From positions 1 through 36,583 of the forward strand of contig CALRDJ010000006.1 of assembly GCA_943354875.1 (NCBI GenBank): DNA of 36,583 nucleotides, read 5' to 3'. Source of the DNA: Candidatus Levybacteria bacterium GW2011_GWA1_37_16. GTDB taxonomy: Bacteria; Patescibacteriota; Microgenomatia; Levybacterales; UBA12049. The number at the start of each line of letters is the position of its first letter. The stretch's first letter is position 1. The translations under genes were made by a program, and so were the position numbers. This document shows positions 8,404 to 16,962 of this stretch, one piece after another. The notes under the pieces were generated by a model. It worked only from the letters and a program-made list of their open reading frames with translations. It was not told the DNA's origin and did no database searches.

Positions 8404-8412
8404 TGGTAAAAT
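8404..8412 (+). promoter_or_regulatory. Extended -10 promoter of the small membrane protein gene
   Basis: TGG followed by TAAAAT (8407-8412), 6 nt before the ATG at 8419. The -35 match is poor; the TGn extension may compensate. A leaderless message is predicted. Confidence 0.4.
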
Positions 8413-8418
8413 AAATTC

Positions 8419-8754
8419 ATGCGTCAGCCGAAACGAAACATCCTTCATCTCATCCTCGGCGTTGTATTCATCATAGTTTCTGCCTATTTCATATTTTTTT
8501 TCCCACCGAATTGGAAATTTGATATTTTGAATTGGAAATTAGAAATTCTGTATCTTTTCTTTATCTCTCTCTTTTTATCCATATATTTTATCTGTACTTT
8601 TTTACTGAACAACAGTCGTCGCGGATTATTTCTGAGCTCAGTAGCGGTGATCTACTTACTCTTACGACTCCTGCATCTCACCCAGCCTTTCTTCATAATT
8701 CTCTTGCTCGTATTTTTCGCGATCCTCGAACTAGCATTTTCGAAAAAGAGTTAA
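8419..8754 (+). CDS. Small integral membrane protein, function unknown
   Basis: 111 residues with about three or four hydrophobic segments: LILGVVFIIVSAYFIFFF near 11-28, LYLFFISLFLSIYFICTFLL near 44-63, and one or two more to residue 105. No family recognised. Between the first two segments lies a hydrophilic patch, NWKFDILNWKLEIL, encoded by two copies of AATTGGAAATT. That patch looks like an intergenic AT micro-repeat captured in frame. Its stop is only 42 nt before metG, which has its own promoter, so the two may be transcribed separately. Confidence 0.6.
   Translation: MRQPKRNILHLILGVVFIIVSAYFIFFFPPNWKFDILNWKLEILYLFFISLFLSIYFICTFLLNNSRRGLFLSSVAVIYLLLRLLHLTQPFFIILLLVFFAILELAFSKKS
8509..8548 (+). 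repeat. AT-rich direct micro-repeat inside a coding region
   Basis: AATTGGAAATT occurs at 8509-8519 and again at 8530-8540; the 21-nt period keeps the reading frame and gives NWKF then NWKL. The words resemble the spacer at 6650-6721. Confidence 0.6.
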
Positions 8755-8755
8755 T

Positions 8756-8784
8756 TTGTCGAAAGATCGATCGTCTGCTAGAAT
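8756..8784 (+). promoter_or_regulatory. metG promoter
   Basis: -35 TTGTCG (8756-8761), 17-nt spacer, -10 TAGAAT (8779-8784), 12 nt to the ATG. The predicted leader is about 5 nt, with no Shine-Dalgarno sequence. Confidence 0.55.
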
Positions 8785-8796
8785 CAGTACATCAAT

Positions 8797-10215
8797 ATGA
8801 GTAAGTTTTATATAACAAATGCCATTCCCTATGTAAACGCGAAACCGCATATCGGTCATGCGCTTGAATTCATTCAGTCTGATGTAATCGCCAGATTTCA
8901 TCGATTACTTGGTGACAAAACAATTCTTCTGTGCGGGGGGGATGAAAATGCGATAAAAAATGTCCAAGCTGCAGAAAAAGCAGAACAACCGATCCAGGAA
9001 TTTATCGATGAAAATACCCAATTGTTTTCAGAAGTAGCTAAAAACCTTCATGTTCAGTTTGACGTATTCCAAAAAGGAAGCGATGAAAAACACCACTTAG
9101 CATCCCAAAAACTCTGGAAGCTATGTGATAAAAATAGCGACATTTATAAAAAATCTTACACTGGATTTTATTGCGTCGGGTGCGAACAGTTTTACGAAAA
9201 AGAAGAACTAGACAAAGCAGGTGAATGCTTCGAACATCCAGGACGAAAACTCGATGAGGTTTCCGAAGAAAACTATTTTTTCAAATTATCTCACTATACC
9301 GACCAGATAATTAAACTGATTGAAAGCGATGAATTAAAAATTGTTCCTATCGTTCGAAAAAACGAAGCACTCGCATTTCTAAAAAGAGGGCTGAAAGATA
9401 TCAGTATTTCCAGAAGCAATGAACGCGCGAAAAACTGGGGAGTTTCAGTTCCCGGTGACGAAACACAAAAAATGTATGTGTGGTTTGACGCATTAAATAT
9501 TTATCAATCAGGCGTGGGTTTTGGTTTCGATGAAAATCAATATAACGCATGGTGGCCAGCCGATATCCACGTGATCGGGAAAGGAATTCTTAGATTTCAT
9601 GCCATCTATTGGATCGCATTTCTACTTTCGGCCAAACTCGCATTACCCAAATCTATTTTCGTCCACGAATACATCACAGTAAACGGTCAAAAGATGTCAA
9701 AGACCCTAGGAAACGTTATAGATCCAAACGAACTAATCTCCACCTATGGCGCTGAGGCACTTCGCTATTTCATGCTTGCCAAACTATCTCCTTTTTCTGA
9801 TGGTGATTTTTCAGAAAGTAAATTAAAAGAAACGTATAACTCAGATCTGGCAAATGGCCTCGGAAATCTTATAGCCAGAATTGCAAAACTCTGTGAAAAA
9901 GTTGCATTAAACATACAACCGATAAGCCAACCCCTGGATGAAGCTGTAGTTACAAAATTAAACGAATATAAATTCAATGAGGCTCTCAATATAGTGTGGG
10001 ATAAGATTTCTCGCTTGGACAAACATATTAACGAGAAGAAACCATGGACACTAGAGGGAGATGACTTGAACACTTTTCTCCAAGAAGCAAGCACAGATAT
10101 TATTTCTATAGCCTCCAATTTACAACCATTTCTACCCGAAACCGCAGAGAAAATTCTGACTCAATTTAGTGGATCTATCAAGTCAGCTCCCTCTCTGTTT
10201 CCTCGAATCCAGTAA
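8797..10215 (+). CDS. metG: Methionyl-tRNA synthetase
   Basis: Charges tRNA-Met with methionine in the cytosol. The class I signatures are present: PHIGH at 17-21 and KMSKT near 298-302, with the Rossmann fold between them and the anticodon-binding helical domain after. The connective insert carries CVGC near 126-129 and a later ECFEH, consistent with a single zinc knuckle. At 472 residues the protein is the short form, with no C-terminal EMAP/Trbp tRNA-binding domain (long forms have about 650-680 residues). The start is the first ATG behind a good promoter. Confidence 0.96.
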   Translation: MSKFYITNAIPYVNAKPHIGHALEFIQSDVIARFHRLLGDKTILLCGGDENAIKNVQAAEKAEQPIQEFIDENTQLFSEVAKNLHVQFDVFQKGSDEKHHLASQKLWKLCDKNSDIYKKSYTGFYCVGCEQFYEKEELDKAGECFEHPGRKLDEVSEENYFFKLSHYTDQIIKLIESDELKIVPIVRKNEALAFLKRGLKDISISRSNERAKNWGVSVPGDETQKMYVWFDALNIYQSGVGFGFDENQYNAWWPADIHVIGKGILRFHAIYWIAFLLSAKLALPKSIFVHEYITVNGQKMSKTLGNVIDPNELISTYGAEALRYFMLAKLSPFSDGDFSESKLKETYNSDLANGLGNLIARIAKLCEKVALNIQPISQPLDEAVVTKLNEYKFNEALNIVWDKISRLDKHINEKKPWTLEGDDLNTFLQEASTDIISIASNLQPFLPETAEKILTQFSGSIKSAPSLFPRIQ

Positions 10216-10232
10216 TTCTTTTTCCAGTCTTG

Positions 10233-10238
10233 TATACT
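10233..10238 (+). promoter_or_regulatory. Putative -10 box of tatD
   Basis: TATACT, 6 nt before the ATG at 10245; the -35 region is weak. It argues for the ATG at 10245 rather than the in-frame TTG at 10230, which lies upstream of this box. Confidence 0.4.
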
Positions 10239-10244
10239 AATTGC

Positions 10245-11054
10245 ATGGTTGATGTGCATTGTCATCTGAACTTCAAGTCGTTTTCCGAAGATTATGACGA
10301 AATTATAAAGCGGGCAGAAAAAGCAGGAGTTACCACTATTATAAATACAGGCACGCAAATAAGCTCGAGTACCAGAGCTGTCGAACTCGCGAGTGAATAT
10401 GAAAACTTGTATGCCATCGTCGGTGTTCATCCGCATCATGCAGATAAACTAGAAGACGGATGGATAGAGGAATTGGAAAAACTCACCAAACAGCCAAAAG
10501 TAGTCGGAATAGGTGAGTGCGGGATGGATTTTTATGCCTATGCATCCAATGGCATCGTAGACCCGAAATTACAAACAGAAGCGTTTGAGGCTCAGATTGA
10601 ACTCGCTCACCGTGCGGATCTACCACTCCAGATTCATAATCGCCAAGCAGGAAAAAAAGTTATAGAAATTCTAAAACACCACAAAAATAGTCTTAAAACT
10701 GGCATTCCAGGTATGTTTCATTGCTTTGCCGGTAACTTCGATTTCCTAGATGCAGCGCTTGATTTAGGCTTCTACATAGGCTTCGATGGGAATACTACCT
10801 ATGACGGCCTGGCCAAGGAAGAGGATACTGATCTAAAAGACATAGCAAGGCGCACGCCCCTGGAACGAATAGTTATAGAAACTGATAGTCCATATCTTCC
10901 TCCAGAACCACACAGACGTAGCCGAAATGAGCCTAGCTATGCTATAATTACTGCGGAATTTATAGCTCAATTGAAAAACGTTTCTTTTGAAGATTTCGAT
11001 CTCGTAACAACCGAAAACGCCAGAGCAATATTTCAATTAGACGCTAGACCCTAA
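10245..11054 (+). CDS. tatD: TatD-family metal-dependent DNase/hydrolase
   Basis: A 269-residue TIM-barrel hydrolase; family members act as 3'-5' exonucleases or D-aminoacyl hydrolases. The metal-site motifs appear in order: VDVHCHLNF at the N-terminus, GIGECGMDFY, LQIHNRQA, FHCFAGN and ETDSPYLPPEPHR. The C-terminus ends with the usual ENARAIF helix. The ATG at 10245 is chosen because the first barrel strand starts immediately and an upstream TTG would add residues not typical of the family. It follows metG closely, a neighbour pair common in bacteria. Confidence 0.93.
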   Translation: MVDVHCHLNFKSFSEDYDEIIKRAEKAGVTTIINTGTQISSSTRAVELASEYENLYAIVGVHPHHADKLEDGWIEELEKLTKQPKVVGIGECGMDFYAYASNGIVDPKLQTEAFEAQIELAHRADLPLQIHNRQAGKKVIEILKHHKNSLKTGIPGMFHCFAGNFDFLDAALDLGFYIGFDGNTTYDGLAKEEDTDLKDIARRTPLERIVIETDSPYLPPEPHRRSRNEPSYAIITAEFIAQLKNVSFEDFDLVTTENARAIFQLDARP

Positions 11055-11064
11055 ACCCTATACG
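11037..11064 (+). promoter_or_regulatory. Possible promoter of the glycan cluster
   Basis: -35 TTAGAC (11037-11042), 16-nt spacer, -10 TATACG (11059-11064), 9 nt to the ATG at 11074. It overlaps the end of tatD. The word ACGCTA occurs at 11041 and 11062. Confidence 0.35.
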
Positions 11065-11073
11065 CTAACATAT

Positions 11074-12567
11074 ATGACTAACTTTTTTGACCACGTTTTT
11101 ACGAGATACCCTATTAAAACGAGACGGGCACTCGAAATGCTTCCTGGTCTCTTCTCATGGACACTTATTTCCTCACCCATCTGGGGATCATGGTTTTTTC
11201 CAAGTCCTATGGCCTATTTCATTCTTTTTTTCGATGTCTATTGGTTCTATAAATCTTTTACACTTGTAATCACCTCCTATATCGCCTCGAAAAAAATCCG
11301 CTTAGCTGAACAACAAGACTGGTATGGACTCACGAAAAATCTTCCCCATGCTAAAGACATGCATCATATTATCGTCATCCCAAATTACAAAGAGTCTGTT
11401 TCCAAAATGAAAGAGTCTATTCAATCCATGGCAAATCAAACATTTCCCACAAGACAACTCCACGTAGTACTCGCCATGGAGGAACGAGAATCAGATGCGC
11501 CAGAAAAAGCCCAAGCTCTTATCAAGGAATTTAAGAAGACATTTGGCAGCATCTTTGCTACCTACCATCCTGACATTCCGGGCGAAGTAAAAGGCAAATC
11601 GTCGAATGAATCGTTTGGCGGAAAAGTAGCATACGAAAAACTAGTAATCGGAAAAATTATCGACATCGATTATGCGACTATTTCTTCTGTAGACGCTGAC
11701 TCTATATTTGATAAAAGTTATTTTTCCTATCTTTCATTTAAATTCTTAACCGACAAAAATCCATATAATAAATTCTGGCAATCAGCAAACGTCCACTACA
11801 ATAACTTCTGGGATGTTCCGGCTCCGGTCAGAGTTCTTTCATTCTTCGGAAACCTGTGGCGAACAGCAGTACTAGTTCAAAAAGATAGACTCATCGCTAA
11901 CTCAACCTACTCTTTGTCACTAAAACTTCTCGTCGACATAGGATTCTGGGATACTGATGTTATTCCTGAGGACTATAGAATATTTTTCAAGGCATTCTAT
12001 AAAAAACAAGGAAATGTTTTTTCTGAACCAATATTTTTGAAAACCTCTATGGATGCACCACTTTCTAGTAGCTACTGGAAAACGTTAAAAAATAAATATA
12101 ATCAAGAACTCAGGTGGTCATGGGGTGTTTCTGACGATCCATTATTTATCAAATGGTGGTTCACCGTTCCAGGCGTTCCGTTCATAAGAAAAACCACCAT
12201 GCTCGTGAATGTTCTCATGGAACATTTCCTCTGGCCAGTTAATTGGTTTATCATAACTATCGCAGCAAATGTCATGCCATTCATAAACCCAGAATTTACT
12301 CGTACAACGATCGGCTATAACCTCCCAAAACTTGCTGGCTTCATCCTTACCTCCTGCTTATTTGCTATGCTTGCCATGATCATCATAGATTTTAAAAATC
12401 GCCATAGAAACACACCCATATCTAAGACGAAACAACTCTTATTCCCCTTAGAATTTGTTCTTCTACCGGTAGTAGGATTTTTTCTTTCGACTCTTCCGGC
12501 GCTCATATCTCACACCCAGCTTATGCTTGGAAAACGCATGGAATATAAGGTGACTGAAAAGCTTTAG
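11074..12567 (+). CDS. Membrane GT2-family glycosyltransferase
   Basis: A 497-residue membrane enzyme expected to transfer a sugar from an activated donor to a lipid or growing glycan at the inner face of the membrane. Two N-terminal membrane segments lie at about 27-67. A GT-A catalytic domain opens with HHIIVIPNYKES and carries the SSVDADS metal/donor motif, then PEDYRI (acceptor-base ED) and QELRWSWG (the QxxRW of processive GT2 enzymes). Three or four C-terminal membrane helices end the protein. It is first gene of a cluster with GT39, GT4, UbiA and a phosphatase, pointing to envelope polysaccharide or lipid-linked sugar synthesis. The exact product is unknown. Confidence 0.85.
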   Translation: MTNFFDHVFTRYPIKTRRALEMLPGLFSWTLISSPIWGSWFFPSPMAYFILFFDVYWFYKSFTLVITSYIASKKIRLAEQQDWYGLTKNLPHAKDMHHIIVIPNYKESVSKMKESIQSMANQTFPTRQLHVVLAMEERESDAPEKAQALIKEFKKTFGSIFATYHPDIPGEVKGKSSNESFGGKVAYEKLVIGKIIDIDYATISSVDADSIFDKSYFSYLSFKFLTDKNPYNKFWQSANVHYNNFWDVPAPVRVLSFFGNLWRTAVLVQKDRLIANSTYSLSLKLLVDIGFWDTDVIPEDYRIFFKAFYKKQGNVFSEPIFLKTSMDAPLSSSYWKTLKNKYNQELRWSWGVSDDPLFIKWWFTVPGVPFIRKTTMLVNVLMEHFLWPVNWFIITIAANVMPFINPEFTRTTIGYNLPKLAGFILTSCLFAMLAMIIIDFKNRHRNTPISKTKQLLFPLEFVLLPVVGFFLSTLPALISHTQLMLGKRMEYKVTEKL

Positions 12568-12572
12568 TACAT

Positions 12573-14021
12573 ATGAAGTTTCTAGCAAAACTTGAAAAAG
12601 GCAGGGATATATGGATTCTCATATGGTCCTGCGTATTATTTTTTCTTCTGAGACTCCCCTCTTTATTTGAACCAAGATGGTATGGAGATGAAGGAATTTA
12701 TCAGGTCATTGGTCTCGCACTTCGAGACGGAGGACTACTTTACAGAGACACCTACGATAACAAGCCTCCTCTTTTATATCTTATATACGCACTCGGCAAC
12801 GCCGATCAATTCTGGATCCGCTTGATGTCTTTGATTGTGGGAATACTAACCATAGTCACACTTCTTTTCCTCGCTAAAAAATTATTTATAAACAATAAAG
12901 CGGTCTATGTAAGTGTGTTTTTCTTCTCAATCACGTTCGGAGTTCCGTACTTCGAAGGAAACATAGCAAATGCAGAAAATTTCATGCTCCTCCCTATTCT
13001 ATTAGCAGGATATTTCGTGTTTGAATACGAAGCGAAACACACCAGGTTCTTATTTCTCGCAGGAACTCTTCTATCCCTAGCATTTCTTATAAAAATTGTC
13101 GGATTATTTGACGCTGTAGCATTTGGCGTATTCCTCGTGATACAGAATTACACATCACTGAGGAATGTCGTTCAGACAGAACTAAAACGATTATTTCCAC
13201 TCATAATTGGCTTCCTCATCCCCATTTTTTTAACCGGTGCATTTTTCTATTTTCATGGAGCGCTCTCATTATTTATCAGTGCTGCATTTCAGCAAAACGT
13301 AGGATATGTAGGATATGGGAATACATTTATAATTCCTCAGGGACTACTCATCCTAAAACTAGTAGCTCTTGGCGCAACATGTTTCTATCTTTTTATAAAA
13401 CGACGCTCTATAAGTCCTGCATTTATGTTCATCCTCTTGTGGCTCATGTTTTCACTTTTTAATGCATATTTTTCCGGAAGACCATATACTCACTATCTTC
13501 TCGTACTACTTCCCAGTTTTTCACTTCTCATCGGTACGCTTTTTGAAACTGCAAAAAAAAGAACTGTTCAGATCATTCTCGTCATAGGCATCTCCCTGTT
13601 AGTCTATAAATCTTTCGATCTCTACACAAAAACTCCTCAGTATTATGGTAATTTTCTTTCATTTATGACTGGTGGCAAAAGCCTGTCTGACTATCGTGGT
13701 TTTTTCGATAAACGAACGCCAATGGACTACGATCTAACCAGATATCTAAAAGAGCATATGGAGAAAAACGATCGGATATTTCTCTGGGGAAACAGCGCGC
13801 AGGTATACGCATTAGTCAAAACTCCTCCTCCTGGGAGATACGCCGTGGCATACCATATTCTATGGTCTGAAGCTGCCATACGAGAAACTACTGCTGACCT
13901 TAAGCTCATAAAACCTCGATTTATAATTCTCACTTCAGTCCAACCATTCCCATTTAATCTCAATGGATATGCGTATACATACACGATCGGAGATATGAAT
14001 ATTTATGAAAAAATTCGTTAA
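12573..14021 (+). CDS. GT39/ArnT-like membrane glycosyltransferase
   Basis: 482 residues with about 11-12 membrane helices. The N-terminal extracytoplasmic loop has the family mark RWYGDEGIYQ (the acidic DE pair of PMT/ArnT enzymes) followed by DTYDNKPPLLYL. Such enzymes take the sugar from a polyprenyl-phosphate donor and attach it to protein or lipid on the outer face. The last 120 residues form a soluble tail (DYDLTRYLKEHMEKNDRIF...). It starts 5 nt after the GT2 gene and overlaps the next small gene by 17 nt, so it is part of one operon. The acceptor is unknown. Confidence 0.82.
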   Translation: MKFLAKLEKGRDIWILIWSCVLFFLLRLPSLFEPRWYGDEGIYQVIGLALRDGGLLYRDTYDNKPPLLYLIYALGNADQFWIRLMSLIVGILTIVTLLFLAKKLFINNKAVYVSVFFFSITFGVPYFEGNIANAENFMLLPILLAGYFVFEYEAKHTRFLFLAGTLLSLAFLIKIVGLFDAVAFGVFLVIQNYTSLRNVVQTELKRLFPLIIGFLIPIFLTGAFFYFHGALSLFISAAFQQNVGYVGYGNTFIIPQGLLILKLVALGATCFYLFIKRRSISPAFMFILLWLMFSLFNAYFSGRPYTHYLLVLLPSFSLLIGTLFETAKKRTVQIILVIGISLLVYKSFDLYTKTPQYYGNFLSFMTGGKSLSDYRGFFDKRTPMDYDLTRYLKEHMEKNDRIFLWGNSAQVYALVKTPPPGRYAVAYHILWSEAAIRETTADLKLIKPRFIILTSVQPFPFNLNGYAYTYTIGDMNIYEKIR

Positions 14022-14358
14022 TACGCTACAATCAGATAAAATAATCTATCGAAGCAGTCTCGTAGCGGGAATCTTTACTATCTTCGCGCTCACTGTCGGT
14101 GGAGCCACATATTTCTTTCTTCCTCCTGTTATTCCCCTTTTCAATCAAATGCCGTGGGGAGAGGGAAGACTTGGCATCCGAGAGGCAATATTTATACCAG
14201 GAGTTCTTAGCATTGCTGTGTACATAATCAACCTATTTTTGTCTATAACCGCTTATGATAAAATGCCACTGGCATCTCGCATCATAGCTGTTACCACAAT
14301 TTTCATTTCTATATTTGCATTTCTACTCACCCTAAGAACAGCATTGCTGGTCATATAG
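14005..14358 (+). CDS. Small membrane protein, function unknown
   Basis: 117 residues with three membrane segments (about 20-42, 68-90 and 94-116). A loop with LPPVIPLFNQMPWGEGRLG lies between the first two. I do not know a named function; the position between two membrane sugar enzymes, with a 17-nt overlap upstream and a 1-nt gap downstream, suggests it serves the same pathway or is simply co-transcribed. The ATG at 14005 is the only reasonable start. Confidence 0.75.
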   Translation: MKKFVNTLQSDKIIYRSSLVAGIFTIFALTVGGATYFFLPPVIPLFNQMPWGEGRLGIREAIFIPGVLSIAVYIINLFLSITAYDKMPLASRIIAVTTIFISIFAFLLTLRTALLVI

Positions 14359-14359
14359 T

Positions 14360-15427
14360 ATGATATTACATTTATTATTCTTTTCTTTTATAGCTACTGT
14401 TATTAGTACTCCAATTTGTCTTTTTTTTCTAAAAAAGTATCGCATCATTGATGACCCTAAGTCTCACAAGCATCCTGGAATTATTCATAAGATACCCATC
14501 CCGAGAGGCGGTGGCGTTCCATTATTCCTAGGCATTCTTATTCCTGGACTTATATTTCTCCCACTCACTAAAATAACCATAGCTCTGTATGTAGCTGGTG
14601 TCATCGCTGTAGCTATTGGCGTATTAGATGATAAAAAGGATGTCTCGCCATATATTCGATTCCTTGTTAATATCGTAGTCGCTGGTATTGTGGTAGGAAG
14701 TGGCGTAGGAGTTCCCTTTATTACCAATCCGCTCGGGGGAATTCTACATCTAGATATGCCTACAATTTCTTTTGACTTCTTTGGCCATCATTCTTTCATG
14801 CCACTTTCAGATTTAGTAGCGCTTATTTGGATCGTATGGGTTATGAATATGCTGAACTGGAGTAAGGGTGTCGACGGACAGATGCCAGGAATCGTAGCCA
14901 TATCGGCAATTGCCATTGGCGTACTCAGCTTGAGATTTTCAGTCACTGACGATCACACGCTACTAGCGGCTCAACTCTCATTCATGATAGCTGGAAGCGC
15001 ACTTGGCTTTCTCTTATTTAATTTTTATCCTGCAAAGATTTTCCCAGGATATAGTGCTACTGCTATCTATCTCTTTCTAAGTGTCGTCTCTATTCTTTCT
15101 GGTGCCAAATTGGCTACTGCAATTTTGGTCATGGGGGTTCCCATGGTCGACGGCGTCTTTACCGTAGTCCGCCGAATAGTATCTGGCAAATCACCATTTT
15201 GGCACGACAGGAAGCACCTTCATCATCTCCTGCTAAAACTAGGACTTTCTCAACGCCAAATAGCCTTGTGTTACTGGACTTTTTCTGCCATATTGGGGGT
15301 AATTGCATTAAATCTCACAAGCGAAGGCAAATTATTTGCACTTATTGTATTATTAACATTAGTTGGCGGGGCTCTTATTTTTCTCCATTTAGGAATGGAA
15401 TATTATGAAAATAAAGATTCTGTATGA
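14360..15427 (+). CDS. GT4-family polyprenyl-phosphate sugar-1-phosphate transferase (WecA/MraY superfamily)
   Basis: 355 residues, about 10 membrane helices. The superfamily normally transfers HexNAc-1-phosphate from a UDP-sugar to undecaprenyl phosphate, starting a lipid-linked glycan. Motifs: DDPKSHKHP with IPRGGG near the N-terminus, LDDKKDVSP (paired Asp), MNMLNWSKGVDGQMPG, and SPFWHDRKHLHHLLL (the His-rich loop of the WecA branch). Two normally conserved spots differ: the usual N-x-x-D-G-x-D-G reads NWSKGVDG, and the usual MGDxGS loop reads FPGYSAT. It overlaps the following UbiA gene by 23 nt. Family assignment is secure; activity and substrate are not. Confidence 0.88.
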   Translation: MILHLLFFSFIATVISTPICLFFLKKYRIIDDPKSHKHPGIIHKIPIPRGGGVPLFLGILIPGLIFLPLTKITIALYVAGVIAVAIGVLDDKKDVSPYIRFLVNIVVAGIVVGSGVGVPFITNPLGGILHLDMPTISFDFFGHHSFMPLSDLVALIWIVWVMNMLNWSKGVDGQMPGIVAISAIAIGVLSLRFSVTDDHTLLAAQLSFMIAGSALGFLLFNFYPAKIFPGYSATAIYLFLSVVSILSGAKLATAILVMGVPMVDGVFTVVRRIVSGKSPFWHDRKHLHHLLLKLGLSQRQIALCYWTFSAILGVIALNLTSEGKLFALIVLLTLVGGALIFLHLGMEYYENKDSV

Positions 15428-16349
15428 CATCTTCCGCCTTCTTCGACCAAGACAGTGGATTAAAAATCTAGCGATTTTTGCTACTGTTACATTTACCGGC
15501 CAGCTATTTGAGCCAGATACATTCGAAAAAGTATTTCTCGGATTTTTAGTTTTCTGCTCACTTTCTTCTGCTATTTATGTCGTAAACGACATAATCGACC
15601 GAGATAAAGACAAGAAACATCCTTTCAAGCGCTTCCGGCCTATACCGAGCGGCGACGTCTCAGTCTTTCTCGCAGTCATTATCGCATTCGTACTTACAGT
15701 AGGATCATTTATCGTAGGGTCTATGGTTACGCCAGCATTCCTACTTCTACTACTGGTCTATTTCATCCTCCAAATACTCTACTCCATGTTTTTCAAAAAC
15801 ATCGCAGTAGCAGATATTATGGCTATCGCCGCAGGATATATCCTGCGAGTATACGCAGGAGAATTTGCCACGGGACTTCATATCTCTGTATGGCTACTTT
15901 TAACTACCATTTCGTTATCATTATTTCTAGCTATCGGAAAGCGCCGCTCGGAACTAACACTTATTTCGAAATATCCGCCTGCTCAAATAAAAATGGTCCG
16001 CGCCTCACTTTCTCACTATTCAGAAAGGCTTTTAGATGTATATGCATCAATTTTTGCCACTTCTACATTTATCAGCTACTCTCTTTTTACTTTTCTAGAA
16101 AACCCTGCTGGATTCAAACTCAGTCTTAGCATTCTCATGCCAGAATTCTTCCCAGATTTTTTTCAAAGAAAATGGCTTATGATAACTATCTTTCCCGTCG
16201 TATACGGACTCATGCGATACCTTCAAGATATTTACGAAAAACACGAAGGAGAAAGTCCTGACAAAGTACTACTCTCTGACAAACCACTTCTGGCAACTGT
16301 ATGTCTTTGGATTATCATGGTGCTCGTTATCATCTACGTCGTCGGATAG
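15405..16349 (+). CDS. UbiA-family prenyltransferase, DPPR synthase-like
   Basis: 314 residues with about 8-9 membrane helices. It opens with LRPRQWIKN, and the Asp-rich motif NDIIDRDKD precedes KHPFKRFRPIPSG. A later GKRRSEL fits the branch that makes decaprenyl-phosphate 5-phosphoribose (Rv3806c-like, PRPP plus polyprenyl phosphate) rather than quinone enzymes. Such a product feeds arabinose-type lipid donors. It overlaps the GT4 gene by 23 nt and is followed after 2 nt by a histidine phosphatase, which could remove the 5-phosphate. The subfamily call is from motif memory, not a search. Confidence 0.82.
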   Translation: MKIKILYDIFRLLRPRQWIKNLAIFATVTFTGQLFEPDTFEKVFLGFLVFCSLSSAIYVVNDIIDRDKDKKHPFKRFRPIPSGDVSVFLAVIIAFVLTVGSFIVGSMVTPAFLLLLLVYFILQILYSMFFKNIAVADIMAIAAGYILRVYAGEFATGLHISVWLLLTTISLSLFLAIGKRRSELTLISKYPPAQIKMVRASLSHYSERLLDVYASIFATSTFISYSLFTFLENPAGFKLSLSILMPEFFPDFFQRKWLMITIFPVVYGLMRYLQDIYEKHEGESPDKVLLSDKPLLATVCLWIIMVLVIIYVVG

Positions 16350-16351
16350 CT

Positions 16352-16960
16352 ATGATAACTTTTTACCTAATCCGCCACGGCGCGAAAGAACAAATCCACG
16401 GAGATCCGACCTTAACTGAAGTCGGAATAAAACAAGCAGAGATTACAGGTACATATTTATCAGATAAAAATATAAACCTTATTATCTCGAGTCCTTTGAA
16501 AAGGACTCTCCAAACAGCCTCTCTCATAAACGAGAGACTACAGGTGCCCCTCTCTACAGATACTAGGCTCACGGAGCGAATGAATTGGGGAGATAAAAAA
16601 GATGAAACATTTGCGGAATTTATAGAAGAATGGCAAAAGACTGACTCAGATAGGAATTATAAACCCTCTCATGTCAAATCATCATCTGAAAACGGAAATG
16701 GATTACGATCACTTGTGGACGAACTATCACTAAAAAACGAGAGTGCGACTATTCTTATAGTAACTCATGGGGGAACTATTGGAGACTTCTTGCGAAACGA
16801 ATTTAACGAAAATGAATTAGAGCTGGCTGTAAATTCAAAGTTTCAAACCCGCTATGTAGATATTTCAGAATGTTCGATAACAATTGTGGAAAAGGAGAAA
16901 AATAAATATCGACTAAAAGAATTTGGGTCAACTCACCATCTTCCTACACCTATTACCTAG
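16352..16960 (+). CDS. Histidine phosphatase (phosphoglycerate-mutase-like)
   Basis: 202 residues. The catalytic motif LIRHGAKE lies at 6-13; SSPLKRTLQTA carries the second Arg, a Glu near TERMNWGDKKDET may be the proton donor, and VTHGGTIGDFLR carries the second His. Substrates of this superfamily vary from sugar phosphates to nucleotides. An in-frame ATG at 16301 lies inside the UbiA gene; the start at 16352 is preferred because the fold begins there and the upstream stop is only 2 nt away. Last gene of the glycan cluster, converging on the PEGA/SH3 gene with a 2-nt gap and no visible terminator. Confidence 0.88.
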   Translation: MITFYLIRHGAKEQIHGDPTLTEVGIKQAEITGTYLSDKNINLIISSPLKRTLQTASLINERLQVPLSTDTRLTERMNWGDKKDETFAEFIEEWQKTDSDRNYKPSHVKSSSENGNGLRSLVDELSLKNESATILIVTHGGTIGDFLRNEFNENELELAVNSKFQTRYVDISECSITIVEKEKNKYRLKEFGSTHHLPTPIT

Positions 16961-16962
16961 GC

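Noticed and set aside
8532-8804. 90-residue plus-strand frame overlapping the small membrane protein and the metG start
   Set aside because: It is a shifted frame that runs through the membrane protein gene and the metG promoter; it has no ribosome site and its first part mirrors the hydrophobic codons of the true frame.
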